DNA from: Actinomycetota bacterium
Lineage (GTDB): Bacteria > Actinomycetota > Thermoleophilia > Solirubrobacterales > Solirubrobacteraceae
Length of the DNA stretch: 12,420 nt
Assembly (NCBI GenBank): GCA_009699565.1
Contig: WLNX01000031.1
Location: forward strand, 1 to 12,420
Direction: 5' to 3'
Below the pieces are notes generated by a model. That model saw nothing but the letters and a program-made list of their open reading frames with translations. It was not told the origin of the DNA and did not search any database. Shown here piece by piece: positions 5,398-11,984 of this stretch. The position numbers were made by a program, and so were the translations under genes. Numbering within the stretch: position 1 is the first letter of the stretch; each line of letters starts with the position of its first letter.

Positions 5398-5964
5398 TCA
5401 CTTTTCTTCGTCAGTGGGGGCGCGCAGGCGTGTGAAGCGGATCACGTCGTAGCGGCGACCGCGCAGCGCGATTCCCGACTTCACGAGCGCCCCCCGTCTG
5501 AAGCCGGCCCCCATCGCAACCTGATGTGACCGCTCGTTCTCCGGCTCCGCGTAGAGGTCGATTCGCTCCAACCCAAGCGGCCCCAGCCCCCAGGCCGCAA
5601 TGATCTCAAGTGCTCTCCCTGCGACGCCGGCCCGCCGGGCCCACGGAGCCGTCCAGTAACCGACTTCGCAGCGGCGGCGCGTCAGCGAGACGGCGTGCAG
5701 GCCAGCCGCGCCCAGCACTACCGACAGATCATCGGCCCGAACGACTGCCAGCGGAAGGGCACTCGAACTGCGTCCGAAGGCGATGAACCGCCTCGCGTCC
5801 TCGGGCGTGTAGGGAATTGGAACGGAGGTGTAGCGGGACGTGAGCGGGTCGTTGCAGGCCTCGACCAGACTGGCAACGTCTGTTTCGTCCCACGCGCGAA
5901 GCGCGATCTGCCCGTCAGCCAGCGGCGGATCCGGAAGTTCCAGGGGAGGAGTGCCGATCAGCAT
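5398..5964 (-). CDS. GNAT family N-acetyltransferase (RimJ/RimL-like)
   Basis: A 188-residue acetyltransferase using acetyl-CoA on an amino group of a protein, amino acid or small molecule; the substrate cannot be told. The N-terminal strand LADGQIALRAWDETDVASLVEACND (residues 15-39) is the usual RimJ/RimL opening. CEVGYWTAP (99-107) is the beta4 strand, ARRAGVAGRAL (109-119) is the acetyl-CoA pyrophosphate loop and following helix, and NERSHQVAMGAGF (143-155) is the conserved C-terminal motif. The frame is open upstream to 6306, but that extension overlaps the divergent thioredoxin-fold gene and is low-complexity; ATG 5964 gives the normal family length. A TAGCAT hexamer lies 34 bases upstream and shares its TA with the promoter of the divergent gene. 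The next gene downstream (secreted protein) is 71 bases away. Confidence 0.88.
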   Translation of the reverse strand: MLIGTPPLELPDPPLADGQIALRAWDETDVASLVEACNDPLTSRYTSVPIPYTPEDARRFIAFGRSSSALPLAVVRADDLSVVLGAAGLHAVSLTRRRCEVGYWTAPWARRAGVAGRALEIIAAWGLGPLGLERIDLYAEPENERSHQVAMGAGFRRGALVKSGIALRGRRYDVIRFTRLRAPTDEEK

Positions 5965-5998
5965 GAGGCTTTGGCGGGAGGTTCCACGAGACGCTTCG

Positions 5999-6008
5999 AT
6001 GCTAGCGT
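5999..6008. promoter_or_regulatory. Overlapping divergent -10 elements between GNAT and thioredoxin-fold genes
   Basis: The plus strand carries TAGCGT (6003-6008), ending 10 bases before the ATG at 6019. The minus strand carries TAGCAT (6004 down to 5999), 34 bases before the ATG at 5964. They share the TA at 6003-6004, inside the palindrome GCTAGC. The whole divergent gap is 54 bases. Confidence 0.4.
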
Positions 6009-6018
6009 CCGCAAGCGC

Positions 6019-6762
6019 ATGCGCCCACCCATTGACACGATCGTGGCGCCTTCGTTTCCAAAGGACGCCGACTGGATCAACGTCGCGACGCTGAAGCTTG
6101 AACAGCAGGCCCCGCGGCCCGTGCTGATCGACTTCTGGGACTTCTGCAGGCCGTCGTCGATCCGCGCCCTCGCCTACCTCAAGGAATGGCAACGTCGATA
6201 CGAGCCGGCCGGACTGCGGATCGTTTCGGTCCACGCTCCGGGCTTTCCCCCATCCCGGGACGCTGACCTCGTCGCGGAAGCGACCCGGAGGCTGGGAATC
6301 GAGCACGCCGTCCTGTTGGATCCGGAGTTCAGCTACTGGCAGGATTTCGACAATCCCGGCTGGCCCGCCCGCTACCTCTTTGGCCCCGATCTGATGCTTG
6401 TCGACGTGCAGATTGGAGAGGGCGGTTATGTGGAAACCGAGCAGGAGATCCAGCGACTGTTGGGGCTGAGCGAGCCGCTGACAGGGCTGCTAAGCGCCGC
6501 CGACGACATTGACGCCGAGGTGATCGTTCCCACCCCTGACCAGCCGGGCGCCTACAGCGGACCGTATGCCGCCGGACAGGTTTGGATCGTGAGCGGCGGC
6601 AGCGGATCGCTTTCGGTCAACGGCGAACACCGCGAGATCGAGGGCGCCGGCGCCCATCTGCTTCTTGACCACGGGACTCACAGCGAAGGCGTGCTCGAGC
6701 TTAAGCCGGACGACGGGCTAGAGATTCACGCAACCTGCTTCATCCCTGGCCTCGCGACCTAG
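6019..6762 (+). CDS. Thioredoxin-fold protein without CXXC, with a DipZ-like C-terminal beta domain
   Basis: A 247-residue protein. Residues about 15-155 resemble the redoxin domain of the DipZ/TlpA-like group: PVLIDFWDFCRPSSIRALAYLKEW, IVSVHAPGF, GWPARYLF (probable cis-Pro loop) and GEGGYVETEQEIQRLLG. Aligned with the usual DFW-x-x-x-C-x-x-C, both active-site cysteines are replaced (Arg44 and Ser47); Cys43 sits one position early. A dithiol oxidoreductase activity is therefore unlikely, though a single-cysteine or binding role is possible. Residues about 180-245 (GQVWIVSGGSGSLSVNGEHREIEGAG...) resemble the thioredoxin-like C-terminal beta domain found on DipZ. No signal peptide is visible, so it is probably cytoplasmic. 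The frame is open upstream to 5695, but ATG 6019 avoids the divergent GNAT gene and has TAGCGT 10 bases before it. It ends 5 bases from the convergent phosphoesterase stop. Confidence 0.8.
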   Translation: MRPPIDTIVAPSFPKDADWINVATLKLEQQAPRPVLIDFWDFCRPSSIRALAYLKEWQRRYEPAGLRIVSVHAPGFPPSRDADLVAEATRRLGIEHAVLLDPEFSYWQDFDNPGWPARYLFGPDLMLVDVQIGEGGYVETEQEIQRLLGLSEPLTGLLSAADDIDAEVIVPTPDQPGAYSGPYAAGQVWIVSGGSGSLSVNGEHREIEGAGAHLLLDHGTHSEGVLELKPDDGLEIHATCFIPGLAT

Positions 6763-6767
6763 CGGGC

Positions 6768-7877
6768 CTATTCGAAGCCGTCGCTTGGGCGCCGACCCAC
6801 ATCCTGCGCGATCACGAGCTGCTCCGGCGGGCCGGACTCACCGATCAGAATTCCGCGACCCGGCCTGTAAGGGCTGACGAGGTCGGTGCTGTTGATTCGT
6901 GGTTCGTCGGTCCAGCAGCCGGTGTTGAGGAGCTGCCCGCCGCCCGGTAGCCGCCACTCGAAGGGATCCATCCAGGGCAGCGGACCGGCGCAATGGGTGT
7001 GTCCAAAGATCACCCAGCGCGCGTCGATGTCCAGCAGCGAAACAACGCCGCGCATCGCTTCCAGTCCGGCGCGGCGAAGGTCGTCGCTGGAAAGCTTGGG
7101 ACTTACTGGCCCGAGGCCGGCGAGGTTGATCCCGGCGATGCCAAGCGGCAGCAGCGCAGCCAGCGCCTTTCCACGCAGCGGTGCGCGGCCGTCTCCGGAG
7201 AGCAGCGTCCAGGCCTTCGCCGTGGCCGCACCGGTGACCCAGCGGCCACCCGCGGCGCGTCCGTTGGCGATCTGGTTGAGCCACGCGTAGACCGGCGACA
7301 GCGCGGCCTCAAAGTCCTCGGCGGTCGCTCCGCCCGGTTCCTCCGGCAGGCGACCGACGACCCTGGCCATGCCGCCGGCGGCGATCCGCTCGAACGTCGG
7401 AATCGTGATTAGACGGTCCAGATAGTGGCCGTGGGTGGCCCAGACGTCATCGCGAAGCCACAGTCCCGGATACGCGACCGAGCAGCGGACCCTGTCGCCC
7501 AGCCACGCTGCGATCGCCTCGGTCGCAGGAGAGGCATCGGATCCGGTCCGCGTTTCTGTCCCGAGCGGCGGCGGCGTCTGCAGCGCTCCGCGGCGTGCCA
7601 GCCAGGGAGCAACCAGCTCCGAATCGTGGTTGCCGCTGACGATCACGACCTCGGCGTCGCGGGGCAGCGCCTTCCCGATTGCCTCAAGGATCGGCTTTGC
7701 AGCGGCAAGCGCGTCGCGCAGCGGACCGTGACGGAGCTCGAGCAGATCGCCGAGCAGCACAAGGCGGTCCACCTCTCCAAGCGCTTCACAAAGCGCCGCC
7801 AGCGGTTCCGGGCGGCGGAGGATGTCAACCGGGCGGCGCGAGCCGATGTGGGTGTCCGAGATTACGAGCGTCTTCAT
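6768..7877 (-). CDS. Calcineurin-like metallophosphoesterase, 369 aa
   Basis: A dinuclear metal phosphoesterase, probably cytoplasmic. The metal-ligand motifs appear in order: DTH (Asp8, His10), GDLLE (Asp44), GNHD (Asn83, His84), ATHGHYLD (His149/His151) and FGHTH (His293, His295). The GDLxE form and HGHYLD recall the LpxH-like/YbbF-like branch, but an actinobacterium makes no lipid A, so the LpxH substrate is not expected. A long insert (about residues 155-280), including a hydrophobic stretch near 236-256, separates the last two motifs and may form a substrate lid or membrane contact. The substrate is unknown. The ATG at 7877 begins directly at the first beta-strand, with TACCCT ending 8 bases upstream and no Shine-Dalgarno. 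It is divergent from the CoA-transferase gene with only 26 bases between start codons. Confidence 0.88.
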   Translation of the reverse strand: MKTLVISDTHIGSRRPVDILRRPEPLAALCEALGEVDRLVLLGDLLELRHGPLRDALAAAKPILEAIGKALPRDAEVVIVSGNHDSELVAPWLARRGALQTPPPLGTETRTGSDASPATEAIAAWLGDRVRCSVAYPGLWLRDDVWATHGHYLDRLITIPTFERIAAGGMARVVGRLPEEPGGATAEDFEAALSPVYAWLNQIANGRAAGGRWVTGAATAKAWTLLSGDGRAPLRGKALAALLPLGIAGINLAGLGPVSPKLSSDDLRRAGLEAMRGVVSLLDIDARWVIFGHTHCAGPLPWMDPFEWRLPGGGQLLNTGCWTDEPRINSTDLVSPYRPGRGILIGESGPPEQLVIAQDVGRRPSDGFE

Positions 7878-7885
7878 CGCCGGGC

Positions 7886-7895
7886 AGGGTAGCCT
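7886..7895. promoter_or_regulatory. Symmetric bidirectional promoter core sharing one TA (AGGGTAGCCT)
   Basis: The plus strand has TAGCCT (7890-7895) and the minus strand has TACCCT (7891 down to 7886). They overlap at TA 7890-7891. Each hexamer ends exactly 8 bases from its own ATG (7904 plus, 7877 minus). The entire divergent gap is 26 bases with no Shine-Dalgarno on either side, so leaderless transcripts in both directions are the simplest reading. Confidence 0.5.
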
Positions 7896-7903
7896 GACGG
7901 GCT

Positions 7904-9040
7904 ATGAGCAAGACGCAACTTGATGGAATTCTGGTCGCCGACTTCAGCCGAGTGCTCGCCGGTCCGCTATGCACGCAGACGCTTGCCGACCTCGGAGCCG
8001 ACGTCGTGAAGGTTGAACGGGTCGAGGGCGGCGACGACACGCGCCAGTGGGGTCCCCCGTTTGTGGATGAGGGGTCGACGTACTTCTTGGGCCTCAACAG
8101 GGGCAAGAGGTCGATCACTCTGGACCTGCGCGAGGAGTCCGACAACCGGCTCGCGTTTGAGCTCTGCCGCCGGGCCGACGTGATCGTCGAGTCGTTCCGC
8201 CCCGGGGCAATGGCCCGGCTGGGGCTTGGCTGGGAGCAGGTCAGCGAAGCCAACCCGCGGGCGGTCTACACCTCCATAAGCGCCTTCGGATCAGGCGAGG
8301 AGGCAAGCAAGCTGCCCGGCTACGAGCTGCTCGTCCAGGCGATGTCGGGCTACATGTCGATCACCGGCGAGCCGGACGGTCCAGCCGTCCGTCCGGGGAC
8401 CGCGATGATCGACATGACGACGGGGCTCTATTCAGCGATTGGAATCCTTGCCGCGCTTCAGGAGCGCGAGCGAAGCGGACTCGGGCAGCATCTTGAGGTG
8501 TCGCTGCTGGACAGCGGTCTCCACGCGCTTCTCAACCTCGGAGCGGGCTTCCTCAACACAGGGGACCTGCCGACGAGAGCCGGAAACGCCCACCCCTCGA
8601 TCGTCCCCTACCAAACCTTTGCAACCGCGGATGGGGATTTGGCCCTAGCGGTCGGCAACGACGCGATCTTCGCCCGCTGCTGCAAGGCGCTTGGCCGACC
8701 GGAGTTGATTGAAGATGAGCGCTTCGAGACCAATGCCAAGCGCGTCGAGAACCGCGAAGCTCTTCTCAGCGAGATGGACTCGGCCTTCGCAACCGCAACG
8801 GCGGCGGAGTGGACGGTCCGAATGACCGAGGCGGGAGTGCCGGCCGGGCCGGTCAACCGAATCGACCAGGCCTACGCGCTGGCCGAGCGGCTGGAGCTGG
8901 ATCCGGTTGTCGAATTGGACGGAGTAAGAAGCGCGCGTTCGCCGATGCGCTTCAGCCGCACTCCGGTTGAGCCTTCGAGGCGTCCGCCGCGCCTTGGCGA
9001 GCACAATGACGAGCTGCGCGCCTGGCTGAGCGACAGTTAG
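7904..9040 (+). CDS. CaiB/BaiF class III CoA-transferase
   Basis: A 378-residue family III CoA-transferase, which moves CoA between a CoA thioester and a free carboxylic acid through aspartyl intermediates and normally works as an interlocked dimer. Family marks are VADFSRVLAGPLCTQTLADLGADVVKVE (residues 11-38), LNRGKRSITLDL (64-75), ADVIVESFRPG (91-101), the catalytic aspartate Asp170 in GTAMIDMTTG, and RLGEHNDE near the end. GRPELI and DERF, followed by the AGVPAGPVN loop, are also typical. The specific acyl donor and acceptor cannot be told from sequence; bile acid, carnitine, 2-methylacyl and oxalate types share this fold. No enoyl-CoA hydratase or acyl-CoA dehydrogenase lies next to it. 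TAGCCT ends 8 bases before the ATG. Its TAG stop overlaps the convergent ispH TAA. Confidence 0.93.
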   Translation: MSKTQLDGILVADFSRVLAGPLCTQTLADLGADVVKVERVEGGDDTRQWGPPFVDEGSTYFLGLNRGKRSITLDLREESDNRLAFELCRRADVIVESFRPGAMARLGLGWEQVSEANPRAVYTSISAFGSGEEASKLPGYELLVQAMSGYMSITGEPDGPAVRPGTAMIDMTTGLYSAIGILAALQERERSGLGQHLEVSLLDSGLHALLNLGAGFLNTGDLPTRAGNAHPSIVPYQTFATADGDLALAVGNDAIFARCCKALGRPELIEDERFETNAKRVENREALLSEMDSAFATATAAEWTVRMTEAGVPAGPVNRIDQAYALAERLELDPVVELDGVRSARSPMRFSRTPVEPSRRPPRLGEHNDELRAWLSDS

Positions 9041-9996
9041 GAGTCGCTAGCGGCGATCGCTTCGCGGATCGTCTTCGGCAGCATGAAGCGGACGTCCTCT
9101 TCGACCACCTCAAACTCTTCGACGTCGGCCGTTCCGCGATCTCGGAACGAGTCGACCAGCCGCTGCACGAGTTCTTCGGGGGCGCTGGCTCCCGAGGTGA
9201 TGCCGAGCGTCTCGACACCGTCGAGCCATTCGTCCAGCACCTGCGATTCATTATCGATCAGGTACGACCGGGCGCCGTGTTCGCGCGCGACCTCGACTAG
9301 GCGGTTGGAGTTGGACGAGTTGCTTGAGCCGATGACAAGCACGAGCTCGCAGAGAGGCGCGAGCTGCTTAACCGCGGCCTGACGGTTGGTCGTCGCGTAA
9401 CAGATGTCATCGGTGCGCGGGCTGATAATTGATGGGAAGCGCTCGCGCAGCCGCAGAATGATGACACCAGTCTCATCGACGGAGAGCGTGGTCTGCGAGA
9501 TAAAGGCCAGCTTCTCCGGATCGTCCACTTCGAGCGAATCGACGTCGGCGACGGTCTCAACCAGAATGATCGAGTCCGGCGCCTCACCCATCGTGCCCTC
9601 GACCTCCTCATGGCCGTCGTGACCAATCAGGATGATCGTGTACCCCTCCTCGGCAAACTTGACCGCCTCGCGGTGAACCTTTGTTACCAGCGGGCATGTT
9701 GCGTCGATTGTCTGAAGCTTGCGCTCGGCGGCCTCCGCATGTACCGAGGGAGCGACTCCGTGTGCGGAGAAGACCGTCACCGCGCCTTCGGGAATCGAGT
9801 CGTTCAGCTCGTCGACGAAGATTGCTCCGCGGCCGCGGAGCTGCTCGACGACGTGCTTGTTGTGGACGATTTCCTTGCGCACGTAGACGGGAGCGCCGTG
9901 CGTCTCAAGCGCACGCTCGACCGACTGGACCGCGCGGTCCACTCCGGCGCAATATCCGCGAGGGGCGGCGAGCAGGATCTTCTTCGGTGCATTCAT
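9037..9996 (-). CDS. ispH: IspH, 4-hydroxy-3-methylbut-2-enyl diphosphate reductase
   Basis: The last enzyme of the MEP isoprenoid pathway; it reductively dehydroxylates HMBPP to IPP and DMAPP using a [4Fe-4S] cluster. The 319-residue protein has the three cluster cysteines: Cys16 in RGYCAGVDRAV, Cys101 in DATCPLV, and Cys199 in DDICYATTNRQ. Substrate-binding histidines are in EIVHN (His45), SAHG (His79) and GHDGHEE (His129), and SSNSSNSNRL plus TSGASAPE (267-274) form the C-terminal diphosphate-binding parts. The frame is open to 10389, but ATG 9996 gives the normal length; the upstream extension lacks homology. That ATG overlaps the stop of the preceding small gene (ATGA), so translation may be coupled. 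TACAAT also ends 8 bases upstream, possibly an internal leaderless promoter. The C-terminus converges on the CoA-transferase with a 4-base overlap. Confidence 0.96.
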   Translation of the reverse strand: MNAPKKILLAAPRGYCAGVDRAVQSVERALETHGAPVYVRKEIVHNKHVVEQLRGRGAIFVDELNDSIPEGAVTVFSAHGVAPSVHAEAAERKLQTIDATCPLVTKVHREAVKFAEEGYTIILIGHDGHEEVEGTMGEAPDSIILVETVADVDSLEVDDPEKLAFISQTTLSVDETGVIILRLRERFPSIISPRTDDICYATTNRQAAVKQLAPLCELVLVIGSSNSSNSNRLVEVAREHGARSYLIDNESQVLDEWLDGVETLGITSGASAPEELVQRLVDSFRDRGTADVEEFEVVEEDVRFMLPKTIREAIAASDS

Positions 9997-10175
9997 TGAG
10001 CGCCATTGTACGAGTAGCCAACAACAGCCGGGCCCGGGAGCCAAGGCCACCCGTTGACGGCGAAATAGATCAGCACGCCGGCGATGATGAACTGGGCGAC
10101 AAGCACGATCACGAGCAGCCGCACACCCAGCACTTTGGCCGGCGGTTTTTCCTCTGTTGTTTCGTCTCTCGTCAT
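9993..10175 (-). CDS. Small single-pass membrane protein (60 aa) upstream of and overlapping ispH
   Basis: The peptide has a charged N-terminus (MTRDETTEEKPPAKVLGVR), one transmembrane helix (about residues 19-42, LLVIVLVAQFIIAGVLIYFAV) and a short aromatic and proline-rich end (NGWPWLPGPAVVGYSYNGAQ). Its TGA stop overlaps the ispH ATG as ATGA, the pattern of translationally coupled operon genes. A GGAGG lies 12 bases before the ATG at 10175, farther than ideal. The frame is open upstream to 10667, but that part overlaps the divergent WS/DGAT gene. I do not recognise the family. The clean overlap and a membrane helix with flanking charge make it more likely real than a chance ORF; composition alone cannot prove it. 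Confidence 0.65.
   Translation of the reverse strand: MTRDETTEEKPPAKVLGVRLLVIVLVAQFIIAGVLIYFAVNGWPWLPGPAVVGYSYNGAQ
10005..10010 (-). promoter_or_regulatory. Putative -10 element (TACAAT) before ispH
   Basis: TACAAT ends 8 bases before the ispH ATG and matches the hexamers before the DUF59 and fxsA genes. It lies inside the Tyr-Asn codons of the small upstream gene, so coding could explain it. If active, ispH would have a leaderless transcript independent of the small gene. Confidence 0.35.
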
Positions 10176-10235
10176 CGCTTGAACCGGCCTCCGTTCGTGT
10201 ACGAATAATTCCAACCGTGCACCGTGTGTCGCCGG

Positions 10236-10241
10236 TAGAGT
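10236..10241 (+). promoter_or_regulatory. Putative -10 element (TAGAGT) for the WS/DGAT gene
   Basis: TAGAGT ends 6 bases before the ATG at 10248, with no Shine-Dalgarno in between. The spacing suits transcription starting at or next to the start codon. Confidence 0.4.
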
Positions 10242-10247
10242 CAGAGT

Positions 10248-11660
10248 ATGGCTCAGGAACATTTCGACCGGCTGACGGCGCTCGACGCCTCTTTTCTCGA
10301 GCAGGAGGGCCCGACCTCGCACATGCATGTAGGCGGGGTTGCGACGTTCGAAAACCCGCCGCCCGACTTTGACGAGTTCCTCGACACAATCCGCGGGCGG
10401 CTCCACCTCGTTCCGCGCTACCGCCAGAAGCTGTCCTACCCGCCGCTCAACAGTGGCCGGCCTGTGTGGATCGACGACCCGAGCTTCAACATCGAATACC
10501 ACGTGCGCAGAACCGCGCTGCCGCCTCCGGGAAGCGAAGAGCAACTGCTGCTGCTGACGTCGCGAATCTTCTCGCAGCAGCTCGATCGCGCCAAGCCGCT
10601 TTGGGAGATGTGGATCATTGAAGGGCTGGAGAACGACCGCTGGGCGCTGATCAACAAGACGCACCACGCGATGATTGACGGCGTTTCGGGAGTAGATCTG
10701 GCGACCGTGATCTTTGACCTATCGCGAGAAGGGACCGAGCTTGAGCACCCGCCGGAGCCGTGGATCCCGCACACCGAGCCCGGCGACGCGGATCTAGTTG
10801 CCTCGGGAGTACTTGGCGCGGCGCGAACGGCGATCGATGCTGTCAAGCGAACCGCGCGGATTGTCTCCAGCCCGGCAGCGGTCTTTGACGAAGTACGCGA
10901 CGGGATCGAAGGAGTTGGCGAGGTCGCTTGGGCAGGCCTCAACGCCGCCCCCGACACTCCGCTCAATGTCGAGATCGGCCCCCACAGACGCTTCCGCGTG
11001 GTTGAGGCCGACCTCGAGGACTTCAAGCAGATCAAGAACGCGCTAGGTGGAACCGTCAACGACGCCGTCCTCACGGTCGTCAGCGGCGCGCTGCGCACTT
11101 GGCTCGAATCCCGAGGCGTTCGCACCGAGGGGCTGGAGCTGCGCGCATTGGTACCGGTCTCAATCAGGCCGAAGGATGCCCACGGCGAGTTCGGCAACCA
11201 GATCGCCGCGATGCGCGGGCCGCTGCCGGTCTACATCGACGAACCGGAGGCCCGCCTGGCGATGGTGCGCCGTTCGATGGACGGATTGAAGGAGTCGAAG
11301 CAGGCAGTTGGAGCAGAGGTTCTAAGCGGCGTACAGAACTTTGCGCCCCCGACAATCCTGGCTCAGGCATCCCGCCTCAACTTCTCAACGCGACTCTTCA
11401 ACCTGATCGTCACCAACGTCCCCGGGCCACAGTTCCCTCTCTACGTCGGCGGTTCGAAACTGCTCTCCATCGCGCCGGTTGCGTTTCTGCCAAAGAAGCA
11501 CGCCTTGGCAATCGCAATCATGAGCTACAACGGCAGCCTCAACTTCGGCCTGCTGGGCGACTACGACGCTATGGACGACCTTGACCTGATCGCCGACGCC
11601 CTGAGGACGTCGATCGACGAGCTCTTGGAACTCTCTTCGCAGTCTGCCAGCGCTCAGTAG
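10248..11660 (+). CDS. Wax ester synthase/diacylglycerol acyltransferase (WS/DGAT)
   Basis: A 470-residue acyltransferase that joins acyl-CoA to diacylglycerol or long-chain alcohols to make storage triacylglycerol or wax esters, at the inner face of the membrane or lipid droplet. The catalytic motif HHAMIDG is at residues 139-145 (His140 as base). Other family marks are the N-terminal LTALDASFLEQE (9-20), PLWEMWIIEGLE (117-128), LVPVSIRP with GNQIA, and NVPGPQFPLYVGG in the C-terminal DUF1298-like half. Length agrees with mycobacterial Tgs proteins. I saw no lipid biosynthesis gene directly beside it. The ATG at 10248 gives the standard N-terminus. The gene is divergent from the small gene and ispH (72-base gap) and overlaps the convergent DUF59 gene by 7 bases. 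The real acceptor (diacylglycerol versus alcohol) cannot be read from sequence. Confidence 0.94.
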   Translation: MAQEHFDRLTALDASFLEQEGPTSHMHVGGVATFENPPPDFDEFLDTIRGRLHLVPRYRQKLSYPPLNSGRPVWIDDPSFNIEYHVRRTALPPPGSEEQLLLLTSRIFSQQLDRAKPLWEMWIIEGLENDRWALINKTHHAMIDGVSGVDLATVIFDLSREGTELEHPPEPWIPHTEPGDADLVASGVLGAARTAIDAVKRTARIVSSPAAVFDEVRDGIEGVGEVAWAGLNAAPDTPLNVEIGPHRRFRVVEADLEDFKQIKNALGGTVNDAVLTVVSGALRTWLESRGVRTEGLELRALVPVSIRPKDAHGEFGNQIAAMRGPLPVYIDEPEARLAMVRRSMDGLKESKQAVGAEVLSGVQNFAPPTILAQASRLNFSTRLFNLIVTNVPGPQFPLYVGGSKLLSIAPVAFLPKKHALAIAIMSYNGSLNFGLLGDYDAMDDLDLIADALRTSIDELLELSSQSASAQ

Positions 11661-11950
11661 CCGAGCGCGAACTTCGCGTCTTCGCTCATCATCTCCGGGC
11701 CCCACGGAGGCGTGAAGATCATGGCGGATTCGACCGCTTCGACTCCGTCGAGCGCCGAGACGAACTCCTCGATCTGCTCGGCAACCATTGGACCGATCGG
11801 GCAGGCGGGTGTGGTCAGCGTGTAGGTGACGTGGACCTTCGGGCCCTCGACCTCGATCCCGTAGATCAGTCCGAGCTCGACAAAGTCGAGGCCGAGCTCA
11901 GGGTCGATCACGTTTGTCAGGGCTGTTTCAACTTCGTCAACGGTGGCCAT
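11654..11950 (-). CDS. DUF59/MIP18 family iron-sulfur assembly factor (SufT-like)
   Basis: A 98-residue stand-alone DUF59 protein, a family that helps mature Fe-S proteins (SufT/PaaD type). Conserved stretches are DPELGLDFVELGLIYGI (residues 16-32), the reactive Cys50 in TTPACPIGP, and the ending PPWGPEMMSEDAKFALGY. It matches the short metal-sulfur cluster assembly factors common in actinobacteria rather than the PaaD subunit of phenylacetyl-CoA epoxidase, since no paa gene is nearby. No suf operon is in the window; ispH, an Fe-S enzyme, is about 1.7 kb away, which may be coincidence. The ATG at 11950 has TACAAT ending exactly 7 bases upstream and no Shine-Dalgarno, the clearest leaderless arrangement here. 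The stop overlaps the end of the WS/DGAT gene. Confidence 0.9.
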   Translation of the reverse strand: MATVDEVETALTNVIDPELGLDFVELGLIYGIEVEGPKVHVTYTLTTPACPIGPMVAEQIEEFVSALDGVEAVESAMIFTPPWGPEMMSEDAKFALGY

Positions 11951-11957
11951 GGCCGCG

Positions 11958-11984
11958 ATTGTAGCCCGCGGCGGCCTCTACAAT
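11958..11984. repeat. Inverted repeat ATTGTAG / CTACAAT containing two outward-facing -10 boxes
   Basis: Arms at 11958-11964 and 11978-11984 are perfect 7-bp complements with a 13-base GC-rich spacer. The left arm read on the minus strand is TACAAT for the DUF59 gene (7 bases to its ATG). The right arm read on the plus strand is TACAAT for fxsA (11 bases to its ATG). It may be a pair of matched promoters or also an operator for one regulator. Confidence 0.6.

Noticed and set aside
5695..6018. N-terminal extension giving a 355-residue thioredoxin-fold protein
   Set aside because: It lies antisense to the GNAT gene and has no thioredoxin or signal sequence features.
5965..6306. N-terminal extension giving a 302-residue GNAT protein
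   Set aside because: It is antisense to the thioredoxin-fold gene and carries no domain; ATG 5964 gives the standard GNAT length.
6768..7877. Calling the metallophosphoesterase LpxH from its GDLLE and HGHYLD motifs
   Set aside because: The motif order is shared by many calcineurin-like enzymes, and lipid A synthesis is not expected in an actinobacterium.
9997..10389. N-terminal extension giving a 450-residue IspH
   Set aside because: The extra part is out-of-frame translation of the small gene and of the divergent promoter and WS/DGAT start; IspH begins normally at 9996.
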